Below are positions 26,560-35,698 of a DNA stretch of 64,000 nucleotides, piece by piece; positions within the stretch are counted from its first letter, which is position 1; each line of letters opens with the position of its first letter. Source of the stretch: Saccharothrix sp. NRRL B-16348. Its GTDB lineage: Bacteria; Actinomycetota; Actinomycetes; Mycobacteriales; Pseudonocardiaceae. The notes under the pieces are model-generated. The model saw nothing but the letters and a program-made list of their open reading frames with translations, was not told where the DNA came from and made no database searches. The stretch lies in NCBI RefSeq assembly GCF_001280085.1, contig NZ_LGED01000194.1, positions 1 to 64,000 on the forward strand. Reading direction: 5' to 3'. The translations under genes and the position numbers were made by a program.

Positions 26560-27863
26560 TGGACCTCGACGTCGCGGTGATCGGCGCGGGGATCGCCGGC
26601 CTGGCCGCCGCGCACGAGCTGGCGCGGGCGGGACGCGAGGTGCGGGTGTTCGAGGCGGCCGACCACGTCGGCGGCCGGATGGCCACCCGCCGCGTGTCCG
26701 GGTTCGTGGTCGACACCGGCGCCGAGCAGATCTCCACCCGCGGCTACCCGCACACGTGGGAGCTGTTGCGGCGCCTGGGACTCGACGACGTGCCCAAGAT
26801 CGGACGGCGGCTCGGCGTGTGGCGCCAGGGCCGGGTGCGACCCGGGCTGGCCCACCCGTCGGGCCTCCTCACCGGCGCGGGGCTGTCCGTGCGGGCACGG
26901 CTGGACTTCGCGCGCGCGTCGCGCGGCCTGGCCAAGAGGAGCACGGCCGACACCGAACGGCCCGAGGCGTCCCGGGTGGGCCGGGCCACCGTCGCCGAGT
27001 TCTGCGCGCCCTACCACCCCGACGTGCTGGAGTACCTGTGCCAGCCGGTCGTGTCGGGGTTCTTCGGGTGGCAGCCGGAACGCTCGGCCGCCGCGCCGTT
27101 CCTGGCCCTGCTCGGCGCGATCGGCCCGTCCACGGCGTGGCGCACCTACCACCGCGGCATGGACGTGCCGGCCCGGGCGCTCGCCGCGCGGCTCGACGTC
27201 ACCACGTCGTTCCCGGTGCGGGAGGTCCTCGCCGGGCCGGGGTACGCCCGGATCACCGGCGACGGCGCGGAGCTGCGGGCCAGGTCCGTGGTGCTGGCCG
27301 TGCCCGCGCCCGTCGCCCGCCGGGTCTACGTGAACCCGCCCGAGCACGAGCGGCCGTTCCTGGACGCCTGCGCGTTCACCCCGATGGTGAAGCTGCACCT
27401 GATGCTGGACCACCGCCCCGAGTCGGACGTGTACCTCCTGGCCGTGCCGCGGTCGGAGAGCCCGTCGGTGTCGGTGGTGCTGTTCGACCACCTCAAGCAC
27501 CCCGACCGCGCGCCCGAGGGCCGCGGCCTGGTCACCGTGATCGCGAGCCCGGCGGTCGCGCCGGCGCTGCTGGACGCGACCGACGACGAGGTGGTGTCCG
27601 CGCTCGCCGCCGAGGCCGAGCGCTTCGTGCCCGGCCTGCGCGCCGCCGTGACGGAGTCGGTCGTCCACCGGTTCCGCCACGGCCTGCCCGAAGCCACACC
27701 GAACGCCCTCGCGCTGCGCGGAGAGTTCGCGTCCCGTCTCGGCGGGGTCGTGGACTACGCGGGCGACTGGGTGACCCTGACCCCGTACAGCGAGGCGGCG
27801 GTGCGATCCGGCCGCCGCGCCGCCGCACGGGTCCGCGCCGTGCCGAGGAGGCAACCAGCATGA
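26559..27863 (+). CDS. FAD-dependent amine-oxidase/protoporphyrinogen-oxidase-like protein
   Basis: 434 residues. An N-terminal FAD-binding motif (VAVIGAGIAGLAAAHELA, then EAADHVGGRMATRR) and a C-terminal FAD-contact segment (YAGDWVTLTPYSEAAVRSGRRAA) define the NAD(P)-binding-like amine oxidase fold. It could oxidise an amine or desaturate/reduce an isoprenoid; the nearest visible style is protoporphyrinogen-oxidase- or phytoene-desaturase-like. It is translationally coupled on both sides (TGATG before, ATGA after). Confidence 0.8.
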   Translation: MDLDVAVIGAGIAGLAAAHELARAGREVRVFEAADHVGGRMATRRVSGFVVDTGAEQISTRGYPHTWELLRRLGLDDVPKIGRRLGVWRQGRVRPGLAHPSGLLTGAGLSVRARLDFARASRGLAKRSTADTERPEASRVGRATVAEFCAPYHPDVLEYLCQPVVSGFFGWQPERSAAAPFLALLGAIGPSTAWRTYHRGMDVPARALAARLDVTTSFPVREVLAGPGYARITGDGAELRARSVVLAVPAPVARRVYVNPPEHERPFLDACAFTPMVKLHLMLDHRPESDVYLLAVPRSESPSVSVVLFDHLKHPDRAPEGRGLVTVIASPAVAPALLDATDDEVVSALAAEAERFVPGLRAAVTESVVHRFRHGLPEATPNALALRGEFASRLGGVVDYAGDWVTLTPYSEAAVRSGRRAAARVRAVPRRQPA

Positions 27864-29413
27864 GGCCGCACGACATGGGCACGCTGTTCGACGAGGTCGC
27901 CGCGCGCGGCACGCACACCACCGTGCACCTGGACCGACCGTTCGACATCCTGCCGTCCGGGTACGGACCGGGCGTCGACTACACCGTGCCGCAGCTGGCC
28001 GGCCTGGTCCGAGAGGCCGCCGGCTGGCTGTACGAAGCGGGCGCGCGGCGCGGCGACCGGGTGGCGGTGGTGAAGCGGAACCACTACGACTACGACCTGC
28101 TCGCGTGCGCGGCGGTGCGGATCGGCGCGGTGCCCGCGCTGCTGTCCGGGCACCTGCCCGACGACGTGCTGGAGATCCTGCTCAAACGGCTCGACCCGGC
28201 GGTGCTGGTGACCGACCGCGTGCCGCCCGCCGGCCCGGCCCGCCGGGTGTTGGCGCTCGGACCGCCCGTGCCGGGCGCGTTGACGCTGGACGACGTGCGC
28301 GGCGCACGGGTGCCCGCGCCCCGGCGCAGGCACGACGACGACCCGCTCGTCATCAACCACACCTCGGGCACGACCGGTGTGCCCAAGCTCGTCGTGCACA
28401 CGACCCGCACGCTCGTGCACCGGCTGGCCCGGTTCGAGGCGGTGCGCTGGCCCGTGATCGGCGTGCGCCGCGACGACGTCGTCGCCAACGCCGGCTCCTA
28501 CGCGCACGGCCGCACGTTCTGCTGGACCGCCAGCGTGTTCTGCCTCGCGCCGCGCAAGGTCGTGCTGCTCAGCGAACCCGGTGCGGCCGAGTCGGTGCTG
28601 GCCCGCCACCGGCCCACGACCCTGGAGGCGCTGCCGTCGGCCTACGTGCGGTGGCAGCCGCTGGCGGCACGGCCGGACAACCCGTTCCGCGACGTGCGGC
28701 TGTTCGTCAGCACCTACGACGCCATGCACCCGCCGGCGATGCGGGCCATGCTGCACGCCTCCCGCCGCAGGCGTCCACTGTGGATGCAGGGCTGGGGCCA
28801 GACCGAGACGGGCCCGCTGACGTTCCGCTTCCTCACGCGCCGCACCCTCGACCGCTCGCCCGACGCCCGTGACCTGGGCCGTCCGGTGCCCGGCCGGACC
28901 AGGCTGCGCGTGGTGGACCCGGTGACGCTCACCCCCGTGCCGCGCGGGCACAGCGGGCTGGTGCTGGCCCGCACGGCGGCCCGCTGCGCCGGGTACGTCG
29001 GCGAGCAGGACCGGTGGCACGCCAAGAACGACGGGCCGTGGTGGAACACCGGCGACCTCGGCGTGCTGACCCGCGGCGGCGCCGTGCGGCTGCTCGACCG
29101 CGAGGTGGACGCCGTGCCGGGGCTGAGCTGCCTGCGGATCGAGGACCTGGTCGAGGACCGGCTGCCCGAGGTGGTCGAGTGCGTCGTGCTCGGCACACCC
29201 GGCCGGCCGCCGATCCCGGTGCTCGTGACGTCCGGCCCGCTGGACCCGGCGGCATGGCGGCACGCGGTCGCCGACCTGCCGCCGATGGCCGACCCGCACG
29301 TGCTGGCCTGGGACGACGTGCCGCGCACCGCCACCGGCAAGGTGCGCAGGCTCGACCTGCTCACCCGGCTGGCCGGCACCGCCGAGACCCACGGCAGCGG
29401 GCGGTGGACGTGA
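27860..29413 (+). CDS. AMP-dependent acyl-CoA synthetase/ligase
   Basis: 517 residues of the ANL superfamily. The P-loop is INHTSGTTGVPKLV, the adenylate motif is QGWGQTETGPL, NTGDLGVLTRGG carries the ribose-binding Asp, and the C-terminal A10 lysine is in PRTATGKVRRLD. It activates a carboxylate as the acyl-AMP, with CoA or an amine as acceptor. It starts within an ATGA overlap and ends in a GTGA overlap, so it is part of a continuous polycistron. No carrier-protein gene is seen nearby. Confidence 0.85.
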   Translation: MRPHDMGTLFDEVAARGTHTTVHLDRPFDILPSGYGPGVDYTVPQLAGLVREAAGWLYEAGARRGDRVAVVKRNHYDYDLLACAAVRIGAVPALLSGHLPDDVLEILLKRLDPAVLVTDRVPPAGPARRVLALGPPVPGALTLDDVRGARVPAPRRRHDDDPLVINHTSGTTGVPKLVVHTTRTLVHRLARFEAVRWPVIGVRRDDVVANAGSYAHGRTFCWTASVFCLAPRKVVLLSEPGAAESVLARHRPTTLEALPSAYVRWQPLAARPDNPFRDVRLFVSTYDAMHPPAMRAMLHASRRRRPLWMQGWGQTETGPLTFRFLTRRTLDRSPDARDLGRPVPGRTRLRVVDPVTLTPVPRGHSGLVLARTAARCAGYVGEQDRWHAKNDGPWWNTGDLGVLTRGGAVRLLDREVDAVPGLSCLRIEDLVEDRLPEVVECVVLGTPGRPPIPVLVTSGPLDPAAWRHAVADLPPMADPHVLAWDDVPRTATGKVRRLDLLTRLAGTAETHGSGRWT

Positions 29414-30177
29414 CCACCTACGTGTTCGACCAGGCGCACGTCGCCGAGCAGCACCGCTGCCTGGCCGCCGCCTACGACCCGGTGACCTTCGCCCGGCTCG
29501 CGCAGACCGGGGTCCGGGCCGGCTGGCGGTGCCTGGACGTCGGCGCGGGCGGCGGCAGCGTGGCCCACTGGCTCGCCGGACGTGACGCGACCGTGCTGGC
29601 GACCGACGTGCAACCCGAGCACGTGCCGCCCGCGCCCCGGCTCACCGTGCTGCGGCACGACGTGGTGTGCGACCCGCTGCCCGACGCCGCGTTCGACCTG
29701 GTCCACGTGCGGCTCGTGCTGCGGCACCTGCCCGAGCGGGACGCCGTGCTGCGCAAGCTCGTCGCCGCGGTGAAACCGGGAGGCTGGCTGCAGGTGGACG
29801 AGTTCGACAACTCCTACAGCCCGGTGCTCCTCGCGCCGGACCGGGACGCCGCCGAGCTGTACGAGACGTTCCTGGCCGTCAAGGAGAGCGTGTTCGAGGC
29901 GTACGGCGTGGACGGCGCGTGGGGACGCAAGGCGGCCGGCGCGATGGTCGAGGCCGGGCTGGTCGACGTGGACCCGCGAGTGGTGGTGCACCCGTGGCGG
30001 GCCGGGTCGCCGGGCGTGCGGCTGCTCGCGCACACCACGCACATGTTGCGGGACAAGCTGGTGGCGGCCGGGATGAGCGACGCGCAGCTCGCCGCCGTGC
30101 GCGAGGTGCTGGCCGACGACCGGTTCATGGCCACGTCGCCGGTCGTCTACTCGGTGCACGGGCGGCGGTCCGCATGA
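29410..30177 (+). CDS. SAM-dependent class I methyltransferase
   Basis: 255 residues. It has motif I CLDVGAGGGSVAHWLAG, motif II TVLATDVQPEH and the post-motif region DLVHVRLVLRHLPERDAVLRKLVAAVKPGGWL, typical of UbiE/small-molecule methyltransferases. GTG 29410 overlaps the ligase stop. It probably O-, N- or C-methylates the cluster product; specificity unknown. Confidence 0.85.
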   Translation: MTTYVFDQAHVAEQHRCLAAAYDPVTFARLAQTGVRAGWRCLDVGAGGGSVAHWLAGRDATVLATDVQPEHVPPAPRLTVLRHDVVCDPLPDAAFDLVHVRLVLRHLPERDAVLRKLVAAVKPGGWLQVDEFDNSYSPVLLAPDRDAAELYETFLAVKESVFEAYGVDGAWGRKAAGAMVEAGLVDVDPRVVVHPWRAGSPGVRLLAHTTHMLRDKLVAAGMSDAQLAAVREVLADDRFMATSPVVYSVHGRRSA

Positions 30178-31568
30178 CCTCGACGTTGACGGCCGTGCCG
30201 TGGTCAGGGCCGGTGGACCTGCCGCTGGGCGGCGAGCTGGACGTGCAGGCGGCGTGCGGGCTCATGCACGTGCACGGCAGGCGGTTCGGGCGGCCGACCG
30301 CGCTCGGCCTGGACTACGCCTCGATCGTGGCGTCCGAACTCGACGCGATCGGCGCGTCCGCGCTGGAAGTGGCGCGATTGCGCGGTGTCCCGCTCGACGC
30401 GGTGTCGACGTCGGTCGCGCAGGCGGCGTTGCTGGCGGTGTCGCAGTACCTGGCGGCGGCCACGGCCGACGAGCCGGACCCGGTGCCGACGGGGGTCGGC
30501 GGGCCGCCGTTCCTGTCCGCCGACGGGGTGGCGTTCGAGGTCGAGGCGCTGGACGCCGAGGTGTGGCGGCGGTTCTGGGCGGCGTTGGACGCCGAGCCGG
30601 GCGCGGTGGCGGCGGCGTGGCGGCCGTTCCAGCACCGGTTCGCCACGGCGACGTGCCCGTTGCCGCCGGAGCTGACCGGGCTGACCGCGCGGTTGCCGAT
30701 CGTGCGGCTGGAACGGGTCGCGACGTCGACCGGGATGACGTTGGTGCGGGTGGCGCACCGGGCGGTCGACGACGTGCCGCCGTACGTAGTGCGGCCGTTG
30801 GGGACGGGCTCGGCGCCGGTCGGCGGGGCGTCCGACCCGGGTGTGCTGCCGTTGTCCGGGCTGGTGGTGCTGGAGTCGTGCCGGCGGGTGCAGGGGCCCA
30901 TGGCCGGGCACCTGTTGTGGCAGTTGGGCGCGACCGTCGTGCGCGTCGAGCCGCCCGGTGGAGACCCGCTGCGGGGCGTGCCGCCGATGGCCGGTGACGT
31001 GTCCGCCCGCTTCCACGCGGTGAACCGGGGCAAGCGGGTGGTGACCGTGGACCTCGGCACCGTGGCCGGGCGGCGCGAGCTGCTCGAGCTGGCGTCGGGC
31101 GCGGACGTGTTCCTGCACAACTGGGGGCCGGGGAAGGCCGCCACGTGGTCGTTGCGGGCCCGGGACGTCGCCCGCGTGCGGCCCGGGATCGTGTACGCGC
31201 ACGCGTCCGGCTGGGGCGACGCCTTGGGTCCGCGGCCGCCGTTGGGCACGGACTTCGTGGTGCAGGCGCACGCCGGGGTGCCGCCGTCGCTGATGACGAT
31301 CGTGGACGTGTTCGGCGGCGTGGTGTGCGCCCGCGGTGTCGTGGACGCGCTCGGGCGGCGGATCCGGACCGGGACGGGGCAGTCGGTGGCGTCGTCGTTG
31401 CTGTCGGCGGCGTCGCGGCTCAACGCGCGGGCGACGCGGCGGTGCACGGCGCCGTTGCGGGTGCCGGTGTGCACGGATCTGGTTTCGCTGGCGCGGGATC
31501 GGCGGTTCGCGCGGGCGTTGGTGACGGACGGGTGCGTGGTGCCGGGACCGGTTTGGGGGTTCGGATGA
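30174..31568 (+). CDS. CaiB/BaiF (type III) CoA-transferase-like protein, unusual domain order
   Basis: 464 residues. The second half has the N-terminal CaiB signature LSGLVVLESCRRVQGPMAGH, GATVVRVEPPGGDPLRG, NRGKRVVTVDL and D360 in the PPLGTDFVVQAHAG position of the catalytic aspartate. The first about 220 residues carry FLSADGVAFEVEALDAEVWRRF, which resembles the small domain that normally follows the catalytic half. The chain therefore looks circularly permuted or built from a duplicated, half-decayed pair. It is coupled by ATGA overlaps to genes on both sides and presumably moves CoA between acids activated by the neighbouring ligases. Confidence 0.75.
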   Translation: MTSTLTAVPWSGPVDLPLGGELDVQAACGLMHVHGRRFGRPTALGLDYASIVASELDAIGASALEVARLRGVPLDAVSTSVAQAALLAVSQYLAAATADEPDPVPTGVGGPPFLSADGVAFEVEALDAEVWRRFWAALDAEPGAVAAAWRPFQHRFATATCPLPPELTGLTARLPIVRLERVATSTGMTLVRVAHRAVDDVPPYVVRPLGTGSAPVGGASDPGVLPLSGLVVLESCRRVQGPMAGHLLWQLGATVVRVEPPGGDPLRGVPPMAGDVSARFHAVNRGKRVVTVDLGTVAGRRELLELASGADVFLHNWGPGKAATWSLRARDVARVRPGIVYAHASGWGDALGPRPPLGTDFVVQAHAGVPPSLMTIVDVFGGVVCARGVVDALGRRIRTGTGQSVASSLLSAASRLNARATRRCTAPLRVPVCTDLVSLARDRRFARALVTDGCVVPGPVWGFG

Positions 31569-33076
31569 CGTGGACGTCGTCGACCGGGGTCGTGGTGCGC
31601 GACCTGGTGCCCGCCGCGTTGCGCCGGTCCTGGGTTTCGGCAGGTCATTGCCCGGATCGGGATCTGTACTCGTTGTTCCGGGAGCGGGTGGCCGCGCACC
31701 CCGGGCGGACCGCGGTGATCGACTCCGCGGGGTCGTGGGACTACGCGTCGTTGGACCGGGCGGTGAGGTGGCAGGCGAGGTTACTCCGTGGTTATGGCCC
31801 TTCCGACATCATCGGTGTCGACGTGCCGAACGGGCGAGAGGGGGTGGTGGCGGAACTGGCGGTGGCGGCGGTCGGCGGTGTCGCGGTGCACCTGCCCGAC
31901 GGTGTGTCGCCCGTGGCGGGCACGGGTTCGCCGGTGGCGAGCACGGTGATCACGGACGTGTCGGAGGCTGTGGCGGCGGCATCTGACCCGGCTCGTGAGG
32001 CGCCGTGGTCGCCGGTGGCGGTCGACCCGGAGGCTCCGGCGCGGATCCTGGTGTCGTCGGGGTCGGAGTCCACGCCGAAGCTGGTCGCCTACTCGCACAA
32101 CGCGTTCGCCGGCGGTCGGGCGAACTACGTGCGGGCGGTGCACGGGGCCACGGCGGTGCCGCGCGATCTGGTGCTGGTGCCGTTGGCGTCGGCGTTCGGG
32201 TCGTTCGGGGCGGCGATCACGTTGTGCCGGTGGGGCGGGACGGTGCTGCTGATGCGGCGGTTCGACGCGGCGGCGGCGTTGCGCGTGGTGGCGGAGCACC
32301 GGCCGACGCACGTGTTCGGCGTGCCCACGATGCTGCGGCGGATGGCGGCTCTGGCGTCCACTGTGGACACCTCGTCGCTGCGCGCGGTGGTGTCGAGCGG
32401 TGACGTACTGACGCCTGAGGCTCTGGCGGAGGCACGGGCGGCGTTCGGCTGCCCGGTGATCAACGTCTACGGGTCGTCGGACGGCGTGAACTGCCACACG
32501 GCGACGCCGGAGCACGGGGTGGGCCGGCCGGATCCGGCGGTCACCGACATCCGCGTGGTGGACGGCGAGATCTGCGCGCGGGGGCCGATGACGCCGCTGT
32601 GCTACGTCGACGCGCCCGAGTTGGACCGGCGGCACCGCCTGCCGGGCGGCTGGGTGCGGACCGGCGACGAGGGGTTCTTCGCCGCCGACGGCACCCTGCA
32701 CGTGGTGCGCCGGCTGAAGCGGGTGGTGATCCGCGGCGGGTACACCATCAGCCCGGCCGAGGTGGAACGGGCGCTGGACGGTCACCCCGAGGTGGCCGAG
32801 GTGGCGTGCGTGCCCGTGCCGGACCCCGACCTGGGCGAACGGCTGTGCGCGTGCGTGGCCGTGCGGCCCGGCCGGCCTGCGCCGTCGCTCGGGCAGCTGA
32901 CCGCGTTCCTGCGCGACCGCGGCCTCAGCCGCCGCAAGCTGCCCGAACACCTGGTGGTGCTGCCGGAACTGCCGCTGGGGCGAACGGGGAAGGTCTGCCT
33001 GCCGACGGTCACCCGACTGGCGGCCGAACGGCACGCGGGCGGGCGTCGGGATGTCGTGGGAGGAGGTGAGGCTTGA
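31565..33076 (+). CDS. second AMP-dependent acyl-CoA synthetase/ligase
   Basis: 503 residues, ANL superfamily. The P-loop is atypical, SSGSESTPKLVAYSH in place of SGTTG-x-PK. The adenylate motif is YGSSDGVN, then WVRTGDEGFF, the hinge RLKRVVIRGGYTISPAEVE and the C-terminal lysine in LGRTGKVCLP. It resembles cyclohexanecarboxylate/2,3-dihydroxybenzoate-type ligases. It is the last fully coupled gene of the polycistron (ATGA with the CaiB gene). Confidence 0.82.
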   Translation: MTWTSSTGVVVRDLVPAALRRSWVSAGHCPDRDLYSLFRERVAAHPGRTAVIDSAGSWDYASLDRAVRWQARLLRGYGPSDIIGVDVPNGREGVVAELAVAAVGGVAVHLPDGVSPVAGTGSPVASTVITDVSEAVAAASDPAREAPWSPVAVDPEAPARILVSSGSESTPKLVAYSHNAFAGGRANYVRAVHGATAVPRDLVLVPLASAFGSFGAAITLCRWGGTVLLMRRFDAAAALRVVAEHRPTHVFGVPTMLRRMAALASTVDTSSLRAVVSSGDVLTPEALAEARAAFGCPVINVYGSSDGVNCHTATPEHGVGRPDPAVTDIRVVDGEICARGPMTPLCYVDAPELDRRHRLPGGWVRTGDEGFFAADGTLHVVRRLKRVVIRGGYTISPAEVERALDGHPEVAEVACVPVPDPDLGERLCACVAVRPGRPAPSLGQLTAFLRDRGLSRRKLPEHLVVLPELPLGRTGKVCLPTVTRLAAERHAGGRRDVVGGGEA

Positions 33077-33310
33077 TCTGTGCGAGGTCGTGGCCTTCGG
33101 GCGGCGGGCTGTGGTGCCCTTGGGCCGGGCCTCCGGCTCTGGTCGGAGGTGGTGGTGAAGCGTGATCTGCGCGTGGGCGCCGGGTTAGTGGCCTTCGGGC
33201 CGCGGGTTGTGGTGTCGATGGGACCGGCTGGACCGTGTGCCTGCCGGCGGTCGAGTGGTGGGTACGTAGGCGTCAGGGCGTCGTTGGAGGTGGTGCGTGG
33301 TGAGGCTTGA
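33061..33310 (+). repeat. three degenerate copies of a gene-start-like unit
   Basis: Three imperfect units begin with a GGAGGTG-type ribosome-binding site and a GTG-AGG/AAG-C-TTGATC-like start, near 33061, 33145 and 33286. Units one and two share GTGGCCTTCGGGC followed by a GCGGG-x-TGTGGTG stretch. Only the third copy opens a real gene. The remaining 33077-33296 gap holds no supported coding sequence. Confidence 0.55.
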
Positions 33311-33707
33311 TCCGTTCGCCGGTCCGGGGTTCGCGGCGTTGGGCGCGTTGGGCAAGGCCGTGGACGGCGTGGACCTGCCCGTCGGGTTCGTCGAACTGGT
33401 GCGGTTGCGGTGTTCGCAGATCAACGGGTGCACCTACTGCATCCGGCTGCACGGCGAGGCGGCCGTGGCGGCGGGGGAGACGCGCGACGTCTCTGACTGG
33501 CGCACCGATCCCGCGTTCACCGAGCCGGAACGGGCGGTGTTGGCGCTGGCCGAAGCGGTGACCCTGGTGCACGACGGGCACGTACCGGACACCGTCCTCG
33601 ACGCGGCGATCCACGCGATCGGCGAGGTCCGGACCCAGCAAGTCGTGTGGGCGGCGACCGTGGTCAACGCCTACAACCGGCTGGCGATCAGCGCGCGCCT
33701 CACCTGA
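33297..33707 (+). CDS. carboxymuconolactone decarboxylase/AhpD-like protein
   Basis: 136 residues, all-alpha. The AhpD core C45-x-x-C48 with H52 (GCTYCIRLH) and downstream EPERAVLALAEAVTL are typical of alkylhydroperoxidase-like CMD-family proteins, which have thiol-based peroxidase or decarboxylase activity. GGAGG at 33286-33290, six bases before GTG 33297, sets the start; GTG 33300 is an alternative. It is probably the terminal gene of the biosynthetic polycistron, 220 bases after the ligase. Confidence 0.82.
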   Translation: MVRLDPFAGPGFAALGALGKAVDGVDLPVGFVELVRLRCSQINGCTYCIRLHGEAAVAAGETRDVSDWRTDPAFTEPERAVLALAEAVTLVHDGHVPDTVLDAAIHAIGEVRTQQVVWAATVVNAYNRLAISARLT

Positions 33708-33720
33708 CCGCTCCGGCCGC

Positions 33721-33740
33721 GCGCGGGACTTGACCCGCGC
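33721..33740. terminator. terminator hairpin between convergent genes
   Basis: GCGCGGG (33721-33727), a six-base loop ACTTGA and CCCGCGC (33734-33740), followed by TTGG. It lies 13 bases after the AhpD-like stop and ahead of the convergent beta-propeller gene's stop. Confidence 0.6.
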
Positions 33741-33775
33741 TTGGCCCTTGGCTGTGTCCAGGCACTTGACCGCGT

Positions 33776-35698
33776 TCAGCTCCGGAGGCCGACCACCGGG
33801 GCGGGCGTGCCGCCGAACGCCGTGCGGGTGACCACGATCGCGCCGGGGGCGGCGACGAGGCGGACGTCCGAGCGGCCGCGTGAGCCCGAGCCGTCCAGGC
33901 GGACGGGGGTGGAGGTGGGCGGTGAGCCGTCCAACGGTTGTGTCACCACGGTCAGCTCGCGGCCGTTGTCCTCGCACGTCCGCACGTAGGTGGTGCGCGT
34001 CGTGAGGTCCGCCGTGCGTCGGGGACAGGCCTCGACCGAGAGCCGGGTGGTCGTGCCGGTGGTCGGGTCGAGCGCGAGTAGACCGGTGACCTGGCCGCCT
34101 TCGTCCTCCTCCACCAACGGCGTGACACCGGCGTCGGCGCGCACGGCCCACGACTGCTCCGGCCGGGACAGCACCCGTCCGGTCTCGGTGTCCAGCAGTC
34201 CGTTCGGCACGGCGTCCGGCGTGGTCTGCGCACCGAACGTCTGCAGCCGGACGACGGCCCCGTCCGACGTGGCGCGCAGCTGGACGTCCTGCCGCTCCCC
34301 ATTCGTGTCACCGCGCCGAAGTTCGTGCCGCCACCGTTCCTCACCGGTCACTTCGTCCAGGGCGGTGACATCCAACCTGTCCGGGCACTCCACGGGCACC
34401 AGCACGGTCGTGCGGCCCTGGGCCACCTGCCCGAACCACGACGTGCAGCCGGCAGGCGGCGACCAGCGCCACCGCACCCCGCCGTCGCGGATGTCGTAGC
34501 CGGTGATGACCTCGTTGTCGCGCAGTGTCAGCACTTGCGCGCCGGGCATCACCTGATCGGTTTCCACCAGCACGGACCGGACCACCATCTCGAACCGGGG
34601 CGTGCCGGTGTCCGCATCCAGCACCACCACCGACTGCGCCCTCGTGTCGTGCAGAGAACGGAAGGACACCACGACGGTCCGTCGGTCGATCGACGCCACC
34701 AGCGAGCCGACCGGCGCACCCGGCCGTGCGTACCGCCACTCGACCCGCCCGTCGTTGCCGTTCAACGCCACCACGGCCCCGTCCCGAGTCGCCACCGCCA
34801 CCCCGTGCAGGGCCGGCACGACGTCCACCACGTCGGCGGGCGGCTGCCAAGCCCACTGCCTCCCACCGGGCCGCTCGGCCAAGGGCCCCGGCGGGAAGTC
34901 CCGAGCCTCCCGAGTCTCCGACCGGACGATCACCGCCTGCGCCCCCGCCGGTGCCAGGAACGCCGCCACCGCAACCACCACCACCGCAAGAACACCGACC
35001 GGCCGCACCCGCCACCCACCAGACCTACTGCGACCCCTCACCTCACCACCGGACACCGCCCGCAACCCCGCGACACCCTCGGCCCCCGGCCCCACCAGCC
35101 GTTCCGCCGGCCGCCCCGCCACACCCTCGGCTTGCTGCCCAGCCAAACCCTCGGCCGGTTGTCCCGCCACGCCTTCCGCTGGCTGCCCTGACACGCCTTC
35201 CCCCGCTTGCCCCGCCGCATCTGCCGCCGGTTGCCCGGCCACGCTCTCGGCGAGGTGCGCCGCACTGGGTTCGGCCGGTGTTGCCTGCGGTTCCGGCATG
35301 ACTTCGGCAGAGGCGGCTTGGTGTGCTGCGTCCTCCCTCGGCCCGCGATGTTCCGCCGACCCGTCGACCGCCCGCGTGCGCCGTCCCACCAACCCGACCG
35401 CGCCGACCGCCACCGCGAGCGAACCCACCGCCAACACCGGCAAATCGTCACCGGTCAGGCCGATCAGCAAGTCGGACACCAGGAGCCACCACACCGCGAC
35501 GGCCAACCCGACGCCCGCCACCGCCGCGACCACCCGGGTCGAACGTTGTCGACCGCCGACGGTCAGTGCGGCCGCGAGCACGACACCCACCGCCACCCCG
35601 ATCACCGTGACGTCCGCCTCCGGCCGGGGCACACCGCCCGACCGGAACGGCGCCCACACGGCGCACAACGCACCCACCACCGTCATGTAGCGCAGCAT
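33776..35698 (-). CDS. membrane-anchored PQQ-like beta-propeller protein with octapeptide repeats
   Basis: 640 residues. Two or three N-terminal transmembrane helices (residues about 5-105) are followed by a low-complexity segment of seven to eight degenerate octapeptides of the form AGQPAEGV (about residues 135-205). Another transmembrane helix (VGVLAVVVVAVAAFLAPAG) precedes an exterior beta-propeller with repeated VVALNGNDGRVEWRY-like and VVVLDADTGTPRFE-like blades. No quinone-binding or catalytic residues are evident. ATG 35698, seven bases after GGGGAGG, is chosen over the longer frame. A sensory or scaffolding role is likely. Confidence 0.78.
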   Translation of the reverse strand: MLRYMTVVGALCAVWAPFRSGGVPRPEADVTVIGVAVGVVLAAALTVGGRQRSTRVVAAVAGVGLAVAVWWLLVSDLLIGLTGDDLPVLAVGSLAVAVGAVGLVGRRTRAVDGSAEHRGPREDAAHQAASAEVMPEPQATPAEPSAAHLAESVAGQPAADAAGQAGEGVSGQPAEGVAGQPAEGLAGQQAEGVAGRPAERLVGPGAEGVAGLRAVSGGEVRGRSRSGGWRVRPVGVLAVVVVAVAAFLAPAGAQAVIVRSETREARDFPPGPLAERPGGRQWAWQPPADVVDVVPALHGVAVATRDGAVVALNGNDGRVEWRYARPGAPVGSLVASIDRRTVVVSFRSLHDTRAQSVVVLDADTGTPRFEMVVRSVLVETDQVMPGAQVLTLRDNEVITGYDIRDGGVRWRWSPPAGCTSWFGQVAQGRTTVLVPVECPDRLDVTALDEVTGEERWRHELRRGDTNGERQDVQLRATSDGAVVRLQTFGAQTTPDAVPNGLLDTETGRVLSRPEQSWAVRADAGVTPLVEEDEGGQVTGLLALDPTTGTTTRLSVEACPRRTADLTTRTTYVRTCEDNGRELTVVTQPLDGSPPTSTPVRLDGSGSRGRSDVRLVAAPGAIVVTRTAFGGTPAPVVGLRS

